Of a DNA stretch of 47,141 bases, positions 6,676-15,813 are shown in pieces (positions within the stretch are counted from its first letter, which is position 1; each line of letters begins with the position of its first letter). Where the stretch lies: contig PBLA01000022.1 of assembly GCA_002722245.1 (NCBI GenBank), positions 1 through 47,141 of the forward strand, written 5' to 3'. The translations under genes and the position numbers were made by a program. This stretch comes from Flavobacteriales bacterium (GTDB lineage: Bacteria > Bacteroidota > Bacteroidia > Flavobacteriales_C > GCA-002722245). The notes under the pieces were generated by a model, which saw nothing but the letters and a program-made list of their open reading frames with translations, was not told where the DNA came from and ran no database searches.

Positions 6676-9477
6676 TTATAATGTTCGAAGAAAATGGGTA
6701 AAACTGGTATCATTATCGAGATTCCATTTTTTCTTCAATCGATACTTACGTTTTTCAACGGCAGCTACAGATATATGGAGTAGATCGGCAATTTCTTTAT
6801 TTGATTTCCCCATTTTGACATAGGAACAAAATAAAAGATACGATTCGTTAAGCTTTCCATCTAATGAGTTTAGTTTTTGAAAGAAATTATCGTTTTTTTG
6901 ATCGAAATGGACTTGAAAATTTTCCCAATTACTTTCATCATCGATACTTGAGGAAATAGTTCTTTTAAGTGAGTTGAGTTTTGTCCTTTCGGAGTGTTCT
7001 AGTTCTTTGGAGAGAGCATCCAATTTATTTTCTAATGAAGACAACATGTCTTTTTTTTGTGTGTAAGAGAGGGCCATGTAGGCCATTTCATTTTCTTTGT
7101 TTTTAAGCTCTATTTCGAGTTTTTCGGCTTTGTGTAATTTTTCTTTTATTTGAAGTTCTCGTTCTTTTTCAGCCTTTAATTTATTGGCTTGTTTTTTAAA
7201 TCGTGCTCGAACAATAAATATGCCTGCAATGAGGGCAATCAAATAAATCATTTTAAATGCAGTGGTTCGATACCACGGAGGCAAAACGTTAAATGCGTAG
7301 CGCTCAGCACCTAAGATAGTATCTCCTTTTTTCGCTCGTACTGTAAAGGTATACTCGCCTTCTTTAAGATTGGTATATTCTCTAAAATTAACTTCTTTTA
7401 CGTTTTGCCAATTGTCTTGTTTGTTGTTATTCCTTAATAATTGTGTTTGGAAAATAATTTGATTGGTGATTCCAAATTCAGGTATGGAAAAAGTAAAACG
7501 TAAATTGTTGTTGGCGTAGGGTAAGTCAATTGCTTGTTTCGGTTTATTGTAGTAAAGGATTGAATCTCTTTCATCTCCGAGTAATTCTAGGTTTCTGATT
7601 AGGCATTGGGTGTTTGTGAATGTTGATTCTTTTGATGCTTGATATAAAACAAATCCCTCTTGTGTCCCCATTAAGTGGTATTCGGGAGATATGGTATAAA
7701 AAAATTCTGCAGATCCAATTAAACTGCTCCTTGAATGTGTTATAGAGGATGGTATAAGATTCCATTTGTTGTTTTCTTTTTTGAAGAGGTAGGCTTTGTC
7801 ATTGTATATACCATAAATGTGTTTTGAGTCATACTTTCGGATTCTTTTTGCAAAACGAAAAATTCCATCAAAAGAATGGTCCCTCACCAATGTGTCATTA
7901 TTGAGTTGATATACTCCTTTAAAGGTGGCTATATACAAGATGTTATTTAAGTAGAAAATATCATTGAAATCATCGGGCTCAAAGCCTTTTTTTTCTGCAT
8001 AATTAATTACTGAGATGGCTGAGTCTCGCTCATTATTTAATTCTACTCTATATAATCCCTTATTTCCTTGAATGGCCCAAATAATTCCTCGTTGATCAAT
8101 TTCCATGGAGCGAGAGGATTCCATGAATCCTTTAATGTGGCCTTTATGATTCCATTGATTATTATTGTATAAATATCGTTCAACTCCCTCGTATGTCCCT
8201 ACAAAACCCTCGTTTTTATTATAGTAGTTGGCTGTTTTCCACAGCCAAGAACCATACCATGCTCCATCTGAAATTCTTTGTGCTTTTTGGTTTTTCAAAG
8301 TGTAGGTTTCAGCAGATTGACAAATAATTAATTGTCCGTTCGCAATGGTTAAATAATTTATGGTACCATCGGGAATACCTTCTACCTTTGTGAAGTTTCC
8401 AATTTGTTCAAGTTCTTCTTTCCAGTTAGACATCATGTAAAGACCCGTTGAGGTTCCGATGTATAGATTATTCTCATAAACAAGACCAGCATAACCCATC
8501 CCATCAAATTTTTGGGAATGGGTGATATATTGAAGAGGTGATCCCCATTTCAATAGACCGATGCCATTATTGTAGGCAATCCAAATATTTCCAGAGTTAT
8601 CTTGAAAGAGATTTCGAACAAAATTATCTTTTAATCCATGTGAGGTGTTGAAGTTTCTCTTTAAATTTCCGTTGGAATCCATCAGAAATATCCCTGCATT
8701 TGTTGTGCCGATTAGAAATTCATGATCGTTCAATTTTAATGTTGTCGATACGTTTGATAAATCAAGATTTTTTGGAGTAGTATATTCATGATTGGGTTTT
8801 TGGAGCATTTTGATTCCAAATTTTCCAAATAGCGTATAATGATTGTTTATAAATTCAATACTGGTGACTGATCTTGTTTTGGTGTCTGAGTGGAAGATAT
8901 GGCTTTCAAGTCCTTTGATTTTTCCAAGCCCTTTTGCATTTTCCCAATAGAGCAGTTCTCCATTCACCAATTGAAAAGCGTCTATTAATGTGGAATCTGT
9001 AAATCCTTTAACGGATTCAATGGTATTGTTTTGATATCGAAATATGCCAATATTGCTGGCGAAATAAATGGCGTTATCATACCAAATGGTTTTAAAAATT
9101 TCATTGATTTCTTTTTTGGTTGGCATTAAATGTTTTAGCGATGAATAAACGGTTTTTTCTTGCGAATCTTTAGTTAAACAGCCAAAATCTGAAGAAGAGC
9201 CTATGTAAATTTTTCCATGAGAATCTTTGGCTAAACTAACGGCGCTTTTACCCGCAACTAATGGTATTTTTCGAAATGTTTGTCCATCGTATTCCAGCAC
9301 ACAATATGCATTTGCGATGTAAATTACACCACTGGTATCTTGAATACAATCATAATTGATAGAGTGTGCATTGTAATCTTTAGTGGTATAATTAATAATA
9401 TCGGGAACGGAGGCAGATAAAAAAACGTTGAGAAAATGAGTAAAAAAGAAAGTGGGAATTTCAAGTTCATGATTCAT
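6676..9477 (-). CDS. membrane-anchored propeller / triple-tyrosine / LuxR-type HTH regulator
   Basis: 933 residues. A hydrophobic N-terminus (signal or anchor) precedes many two-component-regulator propeller repeats, up to about residue 650, with patterns such as DNSGNIWIAYNNGIGLL. A Y_Y_Y-type Ig-like domain covers about 655-725. One transmembrane helix lies near 737-757 (IYLIALIAGIFIV). A long charged coiled coil spans about 760-870, and a LuxR-family helix-turn-helix about 875-930 (SNKEIADLLHISVAAVEKRKYRL). There is no histidine-kinase or receiver domain, so signal sensing outside and DNA binding inside reside in one chain. The ligand is unknown; in this family propellers often sense glycans or envelope state. 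It lies upstream of porZ on the same strand. Whether it regulates porZ is inference. Confidence 0.85.
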   Translation of the reverse strand: MNHELEIPTFFFTHFLNVFLSASVPDIINYTTKDYNAHSINYDCIQDTSGVIYIANAYCVLEYDGQTFRKIPLVAGKSAVSLAKDSHGKIYIGSSSDFGCLTKDSQEKTVYSSLKHLMPTKKEINEIFKTIWYDNAIYFASNIGIFRYQNNTIESVKGFTDSTLIDAFQLVNGELLYWENAKGLGKIKGLESHIFHSDTKTRSVTSIEFINNHYTLFGKFGIKMLQKPNHEYTTPKNLDLSNVSTTLKLNDHEFLIGTTNAGIFLMDSNGNLKRNFNTSHGLKDNFVRNLFQDNSGNIWIAYNNGIGLLKWGSPLQYITHSQKFDGMGYAGLVYENNLYIGTSTGLYMMSNWKEELEQIGNFTKVEGIPDGTINYLTIANGQLIICQSAETYTLKNQKAQRISDGAWYGSWLWKTANYYNKNEGFVGTYEGVERYLYNNNQWNHKGHIKGFMESSRSMEIDQRGIIWAIQGNKGLYRVELNNERDSAISVINYAEKKGFEPDDFNDIFYLNNILYIATFKGVYQLNNDTLVRDHSFDGIFRFAKRIRKYDSKHIYGIYNDKAYLFKKENNKWNLIPSSITHSRSSLIGSAEFFYTISPEYHLMGTQEGFVLYQASKESTFTNTQCLIRNLELLGDERDSILYYNKPKQAIDLPYANNNLRFTFSIPEFGITNQIIFQTQLLRNNNKQDNWQNVKEVNFREYTNLKEGEYTFTVRAKKGDTILGAERYAFNVLPPWYRTTAFKMIYLIALIAGIFIVRARFKKQANKLKAEKERELQIKEKLHKAEKLEIELKNKENEMAYMALSYTQKKDMLSSLENKLDALSKELEHSERTKLNSLKRTISSSIDDESNWENFQVHFDQKNDNFFQKLNSLDGKLNESYLLFCSYVKMGKSNKEIADLLHISVAAVEKRKYRLKKKWNLDNDTSFTHFLRTL

Positions 9478-9636
9478 CAGTTTTTCTTCGCATAAGATAA
9501 TGAATATCCATATCGGAGAGACTAAAATAATCTTTTGTCCGGAGTTTGTCCTTGTAAAAACAATATTTACTCCACTCAGAAAGGGCTTTGAGTGTAAATT
9601 TAAGTGGTATAATTTAATGCTTTGACGCCTTGTTAC

Positions 9637-9644
9637 TATATTTG
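9637..9644 (+). promoter_or_regulatory. candidate -7 box for the polysaccharide operon
   Basis: TATATTTG, an exact TAnnTTTG match, ends 21 bases before the ATG at 9666. It supports 9666 over the in-frame upstream start at 9630, which would place the promoter inside the gene. A TTG lies upstream but closer than the usual spacing. Confidence 0.4.
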
Positions 9645-9665
9645 TTCACTATTAAACCATTTAGT

Positions 9666-11810
9666 ATGAAGCAGCTTATTCAATCCTATAAAACAGGAGA
9701 GTTGGGAGTTTTTGAAGTTCCAGCGCCTGTGTGTGGAGAAAACGGAGTTTTAGTTAAGACAAAAACATCCCTTGTATCAGCAGGTACAGAGAAAATGATT
9801 GTTGATTTAGCTAAGAAATCTCTGGTTGGAAAAGCGAAGGCAAGACCAGATTTAGTAAAGCAAGTGGTAAACAAAATGAAACAAGAGGGTGTTATGAATA
9901 CTCTTGAAAAAGTGTTTACAAAATTGGATACTCCAATACCTCTTGGATATTCTTGTGTAGGAGAAGTGGTACAGGTAGGGTCTAAGGTTTCTGGTGTTTC
10001 AGTAGGTGATAGGGTAGCTTGTGGTGGTGCTGGTTATGCGAATCATAGTGAAATAAATTATGTTCCTCGAAACTTATTTGTAAAGGTTCCTGAAAATGTA
10101 AGTGATGCTGATGCCTCATTTGTTACTGTGGGTTCTATTGCTTTGCAGGGAATTCGACAGACTGCACCCACGCTTGGAGAAAAAATTGTAGTCATGGGAC
10201 TAGGTCTTTTAGGACAAATAACCGTTCAACTACTTAAAGCAAATGGGTGCAAGGTCTTGGGAACGGATTTTGATCCTCGAAAGTTGGAACTTGCAAAAAA
10301 ATTGGGTGCTGATGAGGTTTGTGCTCCTAATGAAGTCATTGAAAAAGCGAATTTATTTACAAATGGAAATGGTGCTGATGCTGTAGTTATTGCTGCAAGT
10401 ACATCAAGTAATCAACCCATTATGGATGCCGGTGAAATTGCCCGTATGAAGGCAAGAGTGGTTGTAGTTGGTTTAGTGGGTATGGACATTCCAAGAAATG
10501 AATACTACAAAAAGGAACTAGAGCTTAAACTTTCCATGGCGTATGGCCCAGGTCGGTATGATCCAAAATACGAGGAACAGGGAATAGATTATCCTTTTGC
10601 GCATGTTCGATGGACCGAACAAAGGAATTTTGAAGCATTTTTAGATTTAGTAGAGGAAGGAAAAATTACTCCTTCTGAGATGGTAACGCATGAATACGAT
10701 TTTGAAAAAGCGTTATCGGCCTATGATTTACTTGAAGGGAAAATTCAGGAAGATTATTTAGGAATTCTATTAAAATACAAGGATAATGTTGAATTGAAAT
10801 CGGAATTGGTCAAGATTTCGGATGCTGTTGTGAAATCGGATGCACTAAATATCGGCTTAATTGGTGCAGGAAACTTTACAAAGTCTGTCATTATTCCAAA
10901 TCTTAAAAAAGTTGGAAACACCAATTTTGTTGGACTTTGTACTGCAACAGGTGTAAGTGCGCACTCTACGGGTAATAAACATGACTTTAAGTACATCACT
11001 ACTGATTACCTAGAGCTGTTGAACAATAATGAGATTAATACCGTTTTTATTACTACACGTCATAATGATCACGGAGAAAAGGTTTTAAATGCTCTTAAAG
11101 CAGGTAAGCATGTTTTTGTAGAAAAGCCATTGGCTATTCATGAACAAGAGCTAGAGCAAATTAAGGAGTTTTATCAAAGTGATGTATCAAAACCTGTTCT
11201 TCAGGTTGGATATAATAGAAGGTTTGCACCGTTGGTGGAGGAGATGAAAAAAGCGGTGGGTGATCTTCCTATGAGCATTAATTATCGCGTGAATGCTGGA
11301 GTAATACCACAAGATGTTTGGGTTCAAGACCCGCAAGTTGGTGGAGGACGAATTTTAGGGGAGGTTTGTCATTTTATTGATACTTGTACCTACCTTACAG
11401 GTTCTATTCCTGAATCAGTTCATGCCACTTGTGTAACAAAGCCCGATCAAAGTATTCCGGATGAGGATAATGTGAGCATTGTTGTAAAATACAAAAATGG
11501 CTCAACCGCTGTAATTAATTATTATGCCTACGGGAATAATCAGCTTTCAAAAGAATATATTGAACTTTTTGCGCCTGATATCGCGATGAGAATGGATAAT
11601 TTTAGAATCTTAGAAATTTTTAAGGGTGCAAAATCAAGTAAGTTTAAAAATGCAAATCAGGACAAAGGATTTAAAGGAGAGTTTAAATCTCTTGTGTCTG
11701 CTGTGAAAAATGGGGATTTAGCCATTAGTTTTGAGGAACTATATACAACATCAAAGGTGACTTTTGCTGTGCTAGAATCACTTAAGTCAGGTGAATTACA
11801 AAAGCTATAA
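9666..11810 (+). CDS. bi-domain oxidoreductase (zinc-type alcohol dehydrogenase fused to Gfo/Idh/MocA)
   Basis: 714 residues. Residues 1 to about 385 resemble a medium-chain dehydrogenase: a GroES-like part with PIPLGYSCVGEV and VGDRVACGG, then a Rossmann nucleotide fold at VVMGLGLLGQITVQL. Residues 400-714 are a Gfo/Idh/MocA-type NAD(P) oxidoreductase, with NIGLIGAGNFTKSV at the dinucleotide site and the EKPLA motif (GKHVFVEKPLA) typical of this superfamily. Such fusions occur in polysaccharide clusters beside heparinase-like genes, as here; the substrate is presumably a nucleotide sugar or glycan intermediate but is not known. The stop shares one base with the next ATG, so the pair is coupled. 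The longer in-frame start at 9630 adds 12 residues with no support. Confidence 0.88.
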   Translation: MKQLIQSYKTGELGVFEVPAPVCGENGVLVKTKTSLVSAGTEKMIVDLAKKSLVGKAKARPDLVKQVVNKMKQEGVMNTLEKVFTKLDTPIPLGYSCVGEVVQVGSKVSGVSVGDRVACGGAGYANHSEINYVPRNLFVKVPENVSDADASFVTVGSIALQGIRQTAPTLGEKIVVMGLGLLGQITVQLLKANGCKVLGTDFDPRKLELAKKLGADEVCAPNEVIEKANLFTNGNGADAVVIAASTSSNQPIMDAGEIARMKARVVVVGLVGMDIPRNEYYKKELELKLSMAYGPGRYDPKYEEQGIDYPFAHVRWTEQRNFEAFLDLVEEGKITPSEMVTHEYDFEKALSAYDLLEGKIQEDYLGILLKYKDNVELKSELVKISDAVVKSDALNIGLIGAGNFTKSVIIPNLKKVGNTNFVGLCTATGVSAHSTGNKHDFKYITTDYLELLNNNEINTVFITTRHNDHGEKVLNALKAGKHVFVEKPLAIHEQELEQIKEFYQSDVSKPVLQVGYNRRFAPLVEEMKKAVGDLPMSINYRVNAGVIPQDVWVQDPQVGGGRILGEVCHFIDTCTYLTGSIPESVHATCVTKPDQSIPDEDNVSIVVKYKNGSTAVINYYAYGNNQLSKEYIELFAPDIAMRMDNFRILEIFKGAKSSKFKNANQDKGFKGEFKSLVSAVKNGDLAISFEELYTTSKVTFAVLESLKSGELQKL

Positions 11811-13405
11811 TGGATAATTTTTTCCTTTTTCTAAGAACGGTAAGGCATTTAAAGTGGAAGCAAATTATTTTCAGGGTGCTTTATGCCCTAAGAGCGAAAT
11901 ATAGGAGTTTTGTAAGATTCAAATACAAATATAATCTGTATCGTAAAGGTAAACCCCTCACCTTTACTTCGCTCATTCCTTCAAGAAAATCATATGATTC
12001 CAATACCTTTACTTTTTTAAATCAGTCGATTACTTTTTCTAACGGGATTGATTGGGATTATATGGATCATGGAAAATTATGGGCATACAATCTTAATTAC
12101 TTTGACTACCTCAATCAACAAGATTTACCTAAAGAGATTGGACAGGCTTTAATGTACCTATTTATTGATCAAATTAAGGAGCTAAAAAATGCCAATGAAC
12201 CCTACCCAACGTCCTTAAGAGGGATTAATTGGGTGAAATTTTTATCTCGTCATCATATTGAGAAAAAGTCATTTGATCGTTATTTGTATAGTCAATACAG
12301 AATTCTTTTAGATCACTTGGAATACCATATATTGGGGAATCATTTATTGGAGAATGGATTTTCATTATTATTTGGTGGGTATTATTTCAAAGGGAATGAA
12401 TTATTCGAAAAAGGGAAAGAAATTATGTTGGTTGAGTTGAGAGAGCAAATACTAGATGATGGTGCTCATTTTGAACTCAGCCCAATGTACCATAAAATAA
12501 TTTTACATCGTTTATTGGATGCGTATAATTTAGTGATCAATAATCGTGATGTTTATGAGGATGTGGAGTTTGAAAAATTTCTGCTTCAAGTAGCCGAAAA
12601 AATGCTTGGTTGGTTGTCTTCGGTTACTTTTGTAGATGGAACAACACCTCGGGTAAATGACTCTACTGAAGGAATCGCACCTGAATCTGATGAACTGTTT
12701 ACCTATGCGGATCGTTTAGGTATAAAATGGTCGAGAACTAATTTGTCCGATTCTGGATATAGAATGTTTAAGGATCAAGGGGTTGAATTATTTGTGGATT
12801 ATGGAGAAATAGGCCCAAGTTATATTCCAGGTCATGCACATTCAGACACTTTTAATTTTGTGTTGAATTGTTTTGGAAGACCTGTTATTGTTGATCCTGG
12901 CATATCAACTTACAACAAAGGATACCGTCGTCAAAGAGAACGAAGTACTTCTAGTCATAATACTGTTCGATATGGTAAATTAGATCAATCTGAGGTTTGG
13001 GGAGCATTTAGAGTGGGAAGAAGAGCCTCTGCTGTTATTACAGAGGAGTCAGAGGCAGGAATTAAAGGGTACCATTCTGGATACAAGCGTTTTGGGATTT
13101 ATCATCAAAGGATTTTTGATTTCAATAATGAAGCTATTACCATATGTGATAATATGGTCGCTAAGAGCCAACTTTTGGCAAAAAGTTCAGCGTATTTTCA
13201 CTTTCACCCAAATATTCAACTAAGTATACATGATAATCAGGTAACAACAAATGACTGTGTGTTGAATTTTTCGGGAAATAAAGAAATGAGGGTGAAAGAG
13301 TATACTTATGCTCATGGATACAATCATACTGAAAAAGCAAAATTGGTTGAGGTTTTGTTTGATGAACATTTAACCACTAAAATCACCTTTAAGGAGGAAG
13401 GATAA
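11810..13405 (+). CDS. heparinase II/III-like protein of polysaccharide cluster
   Basis: 531 residues. The N-terminal half is helical, as in the alpha/alpha toroid of the heparinase II/III and alginate lyase families (INWVKFLSRH, LGNHLLENGFSLL). The C-terminal half is the beta-rich heparinase II/III-like domain, with the signature GHAHSDTFNF, VDPGISTYN and then RSTSSHNTV. There is no obvious secretion signal; the first 35 residues are basic and amphipathic. The partner gene upstream overlaps by one base and a glycosyltransferase follows 17 bases later. Members in such clusters are thought to cleave or edit uronate-containing glycans, but activity here cannot be read from sequence. The family call is firm; the role is inferred. 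Confidence 0.85.
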   Translation: MDNFFLFLRTVRHLKWKQIIFRVLYALRAKYRSFVRFKYKYNLYRKGKPLTFTSLIPSRKSYDSNTFTFLNQSITFSNGIDWDYMDHGKLWAYNLNYFDYLNQQDLPKEIGQALMYLFIDQIKELKNANEPYPTSLRGINWVKFLSRHHIEKKSFDRYLYSQYRILLDHLEYHILGNHLLENGFSLLFGGYYFKGNELFEKGKEIMLVELREQILDDGAHFELSPMYHKIILHRLLDAYNLVINNRDVYEDVEFEKFLLQVAEKMLGWLSSVTFVDGTTPRVNDSTEGIAPESDELFTYADRLGIKWSRTNLSDSGYRMFKDQGVELFVDYGEIGPSYIPGHAHSDTFNFVLNCFGRPVIVDPGISTYNKGYRRQRERSTSSHNTVRYGKLDQSEVWGAFRVGRRASAVITEESEAGIKGYHSGYKRFGIYHQRIFDFNNEAITICDNMVAKSQLLAKSSAYFHFHPNIQLSIHDNQVTTNDCVLNFSGNKEMRVKEYTYAHGYNHTEKAKLVEVLFDEHLTTKITFKEEG

Positions 13406-13422
13406 AAAATTGAATTAAACGA

Positions 13423-14637
13423 ATGAGAATTTTATTTATCACCGATAATTTCCCTCCTGAGGTTAATGCACCCGCCACAAGAACATTTGAACACTGTAAA
13501 GAGTGGGTAAAAAAAGGAGATCAGGTTACTGTGATAACGTGTGCACCTAACTTTCCTAAAGGCAGAGTATATGAAGGGTATAAAAACAAGTTGTATTATA
13601 AGGAGGAAATAGAAGGAATTCGGGTGATTCGAGTGTGGTCTTATATTTCAGCTAATGAAGGATTTGCAAAGCGAATTATTGACTTTATGAGTTTTGCATT
13701 TATGGCTTTTTGGGCAGGGTTGTTTCAAAAGGCAGATATTATTGTAGGTACGTCACCACAATTCTTTACAACTTGGACAGCGGAAACGCTCTCTTTTTTT
13801 AAGCGAAAGCCATGGGTTTTCGAATTGAGGGATATATGGCCAGAGTCTATTCGTGCAGTGGGTGCAATTGATGGTGACAGTAGGATTTTCAAGATTCTGG
13901 AAAAAATTGAACTGAGATTGTATCGTCGATCAACACGCGTAATTTCGGTGACGCATTCTTTTAAAAAGAATCTTGTTGATCGAGGCGTTAACGCGGATAA
14001 AATTAAAGTAGTAAGAAATGGAGCTAATTTGGATCGCTTTTCTAAAAGAGATCGCGACCAAGTTCTTGAGAAGAGGTTAGGTTTAGTTGGAAAGTTTGTC
14101 GTAGGTTATGTAGGGACTCATGGTATGGCACATAAACTTGATTTTATCCTTGATGCGTGGCCAAAGGAGAGAGAGGATTTGCACCTAATTTTAATGGGCG
14201 ACGGTGCAGAGAAGAAAAATTTGGAACAACAAGCTAAGCGATTAAAAATTGAAAACATCACTTTTTTGGATAGTGTCTCAAAGGAAGAGGTGCCTGATGT
14301 TTTATCACTTATGGATGTGTCATTGGTTCCATTAAAAAAGAGTGATTTATTCAAAACGGTTATTCCTTCAAAAATTTTCGAAAACTCAGCCATGCAAATT
14401 CCTGTTCTTTTAGGCGTAGAGGGAGAAAGTGCCGATATTGTGAAAGAGTATGGAGCAGGTTTATGTTTTGAGCCAGAAAATAAAACAGATTTTATTGATA
14501 AATTATTTTTACTTCGTAATGATCAAGTAGTTTTTCAAAGTTGTCAAACGGGGTGTTTATCGTTAGCTAAAGCGTTTGATCGAAAAAAGATGGCCTCCAC
14601 CATGCGTAATTATCTTTTGGAGGCAGTAAATAACTAG
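13423..14637 (+). CDS. glycosyltransferase family 4, WbuB-like
   Basis: 404 residues with two Rossmann-like halves (GT-B fold). The N-terminus reads MRILFITDNFPPEVNAPATR, and residues 130-145 contain FELRDIWPESIRAVGAI, the pattern of WbuB/WcaI-type transferases. The C-terminal half has VGYVGTHGMAHKLD, then the donor-nucleotide E-x7-E region near KIFENSAMQIPVLLGVEGE. WbuB homologues transfer an acetamido sugar to the growing lipid-linked O-unit; the exact sugar here is unknown. Located 17 bases after the heparinase-like gene, it is probably the last gene of that transcript. A gap of 75 bases with its own -7 box separates it from the WecA-like gene. Confidence 0.88.
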   Translation: MRILFITDNFPPEVNAPATRTFEHCKEWVKKGDQVTVITCAPNFPKGRVYEGYKNKLYYKEEIEGIRVIRVWSYISANEGFAKRIIDFMSFAFMAFWAGLFQKADIIVGTSPQFFTTWTAETLSFFKRKPWVFELRDIWPESIRAVGAIDGDSRIFKILEKIELRLYRRSTRVISVTHSFKKNLVDRGVNADKIKVVRNGANLDRFSKRDRDQVLEKRLGLVGKFVVGYVGTHGMAHKLDFILDAWPKEREDLHLILMGDGAEKKNLEQQAKRLKIENITFLDSVSKEEVPDVLSLMDVSLVPLKKSDLFKTVIPSKIFENSAMQIPVLLGVEGESADIVKEYGAGLCFEPENKTDFIDKLFLLRNDQVVFQSCQTGCLSLAKAFDRKKMASTMRNYLLEAVNN

Positions 14638-14689
14638 GCAAATTCCTCCTTTTGAGCCAAATGCTCTAAACGCCTGCCAATAAAAACAG

Positions 14690-14697
14690 TATATTTG
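14690..14697 (+). promoter_or_regulatory. candidate -7 box for the wecA-like/wzi operon
   Basis: TATATTTG followed by C, an exact TAnnTTTG match, ends 15 bases before the ATG at 14713. This implies a short leader of about 9 nt. No clear upstream TTG box is visible. Confidence 0.45.
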
Positions 14698-14712
14698 CTG
14701 CAGTGAATTAAC

Positions 14713-15813
14713 ATGATCGAACTTTTAATTGCGTTTATATCAAGTTTGGTAATTGTTATTATTGCAATTCCTTCCGTTATTCGAGTATCCTACTTGAAGC
14801 ACTTGTATGATGTGCCAGATGAAAGAAAATCCCACGAAAAAATTGTTCCAACTCTTGGTGGACTGGCTATTTTCGCTGGATTCATGATTAGTTCAAGTTT
14901 AACCATTCATGCTGAAAATTTCAATTATAATTATTTAGTTGGTGCTTTAATGATAGTGTTCTTTATTGGAATAAAAGACGATATTTTAATAACAGCTCCG
15001 ATAAAAAAACTGATTGGACAATTATTAGCGGCAGGGATTCTTGTGGTATTAGGCGGAGTTCGAATTTCGAGTATGCATGGATTTATGGGGATTGAAGAAC
15101 TTGCACCAGAAGTATCTACTTCACTAACCATATTTACCCTTGTAGTCATTATGAATGGATTCAACTTGATTGATGGGATTAATTGGCTTTCTTCAGGAGT
15201 TTCTGTAGTTGTCTCTTCGTTTTTTGGATACTGGTTTTGGCAATCAGGATATACAGATTTATCTGTTTTGTCAGCCTCTCTCATAGGTTCTTTGATAGGG
15301 TTTATGTGGTTTAATAAAACTCCTGCTAAAATATTTATGGGGGATACAGGTTCACTTATTTTAGGGTTAATTATTGGGGTACAAACCATTTATTTTATTA
15401 GTTTGAGTTCTTCTTCTCCTTGGCAAATTAATTCAGCTCCGATAATGGCTTTTGGCGTTTTAATTGTTCCTTTATTTGATACATTAAGAGTGTTTATTTT
15501 TAGAGCATTGAAGGGAAAGAGTCCATTACATCCCGACAAGAATCATATTCATCATCGATTATTAGAATTGAATTTTTCTCACATCAATGCTTCTTTAGTG
15601 ATCATGCTATTTAACGTATTCTTCATAGTAATGATTTATCTTTTTAAAGACATTGGTAGTTTTAATTTATTTTGTTTGGAAATTTTGATAGCGGGATTGT
15701 TTTCTGCAATTCCGTCATTAATATTACGTTCAAAAAACAGCAAAAAGGCACTGAAGATTGTTCATCCTGAGCCGGTGAAAAACACCAAAAAGCGAAAAAG
15801 TGTTGCGAATTAA
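14713..15813 (+). CDS. WecA/MraY-family undecaprenyl-phosphate sugar-1-phosphate transferase
   Basis: 366 residues with about ten or eleven hydrophobic segments. Family motifs run in order: VPDERKSHEKIVPTLGG near residue 35, IGIKDDIL (catalytic Asp pair), MNGFNLIDGINWL (the NxxNxxDGxDGL-type motif), FMGDTGS, and HPDKNHIHHRL in the last cytoplasmic loop, the His motif of the WecA branch. The enzyme transfers a sugar-1-phosphate from a UDP-sugar to undecaprenyl phosphate in the inner membrane and so starts assembly of a surface polysaccharide unit. It overlaps the next gene, a Wzi-like barrel, by 14 bases. The sugar is not predictable; GlcNAc or a related acetamido sugar is usual. Confidence 0.9.
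   Translation: MIELLIAFISSLVIVIIAIPSVIRVSYLKHLYDVPDERKSHEKIVPTLGGLAIFAGFMISSSLTIHAENFNYNYLVGALMIVFFIGIKDDILITAPIKKLIGQLLAAGILVVLGGVRISSMHGFMGIEELAPEVSTSLTIFTLVVIMNGFNLIDGINWLSSGVSVVVSSFFGYWFWQSGYTDLSVLSASLIGSLIGFMWFNKTPAKIFMGDTGSLILGLIIGVQTIYFISLSSSSPWQINSAPIMAFGVLIVPLFDTLRVFIFRALKGKSPLHPDKNHIHHRLLELNFSHINASLVIMLFNVFFIVMIYLFKDIGSFNLFCLEILIAGLFSAIPSLILRSKNSKKALKIVHPEPVKNTKKRKSVAN

Noticed and set aside
9478-9665. A 14-codon reading frame on the minus strand overlapping the start of the propeller-LuxR gene, as a leader peptide
   Set aside because: It has no attenuator-like hairpin and no unusual codon run; too short to support.
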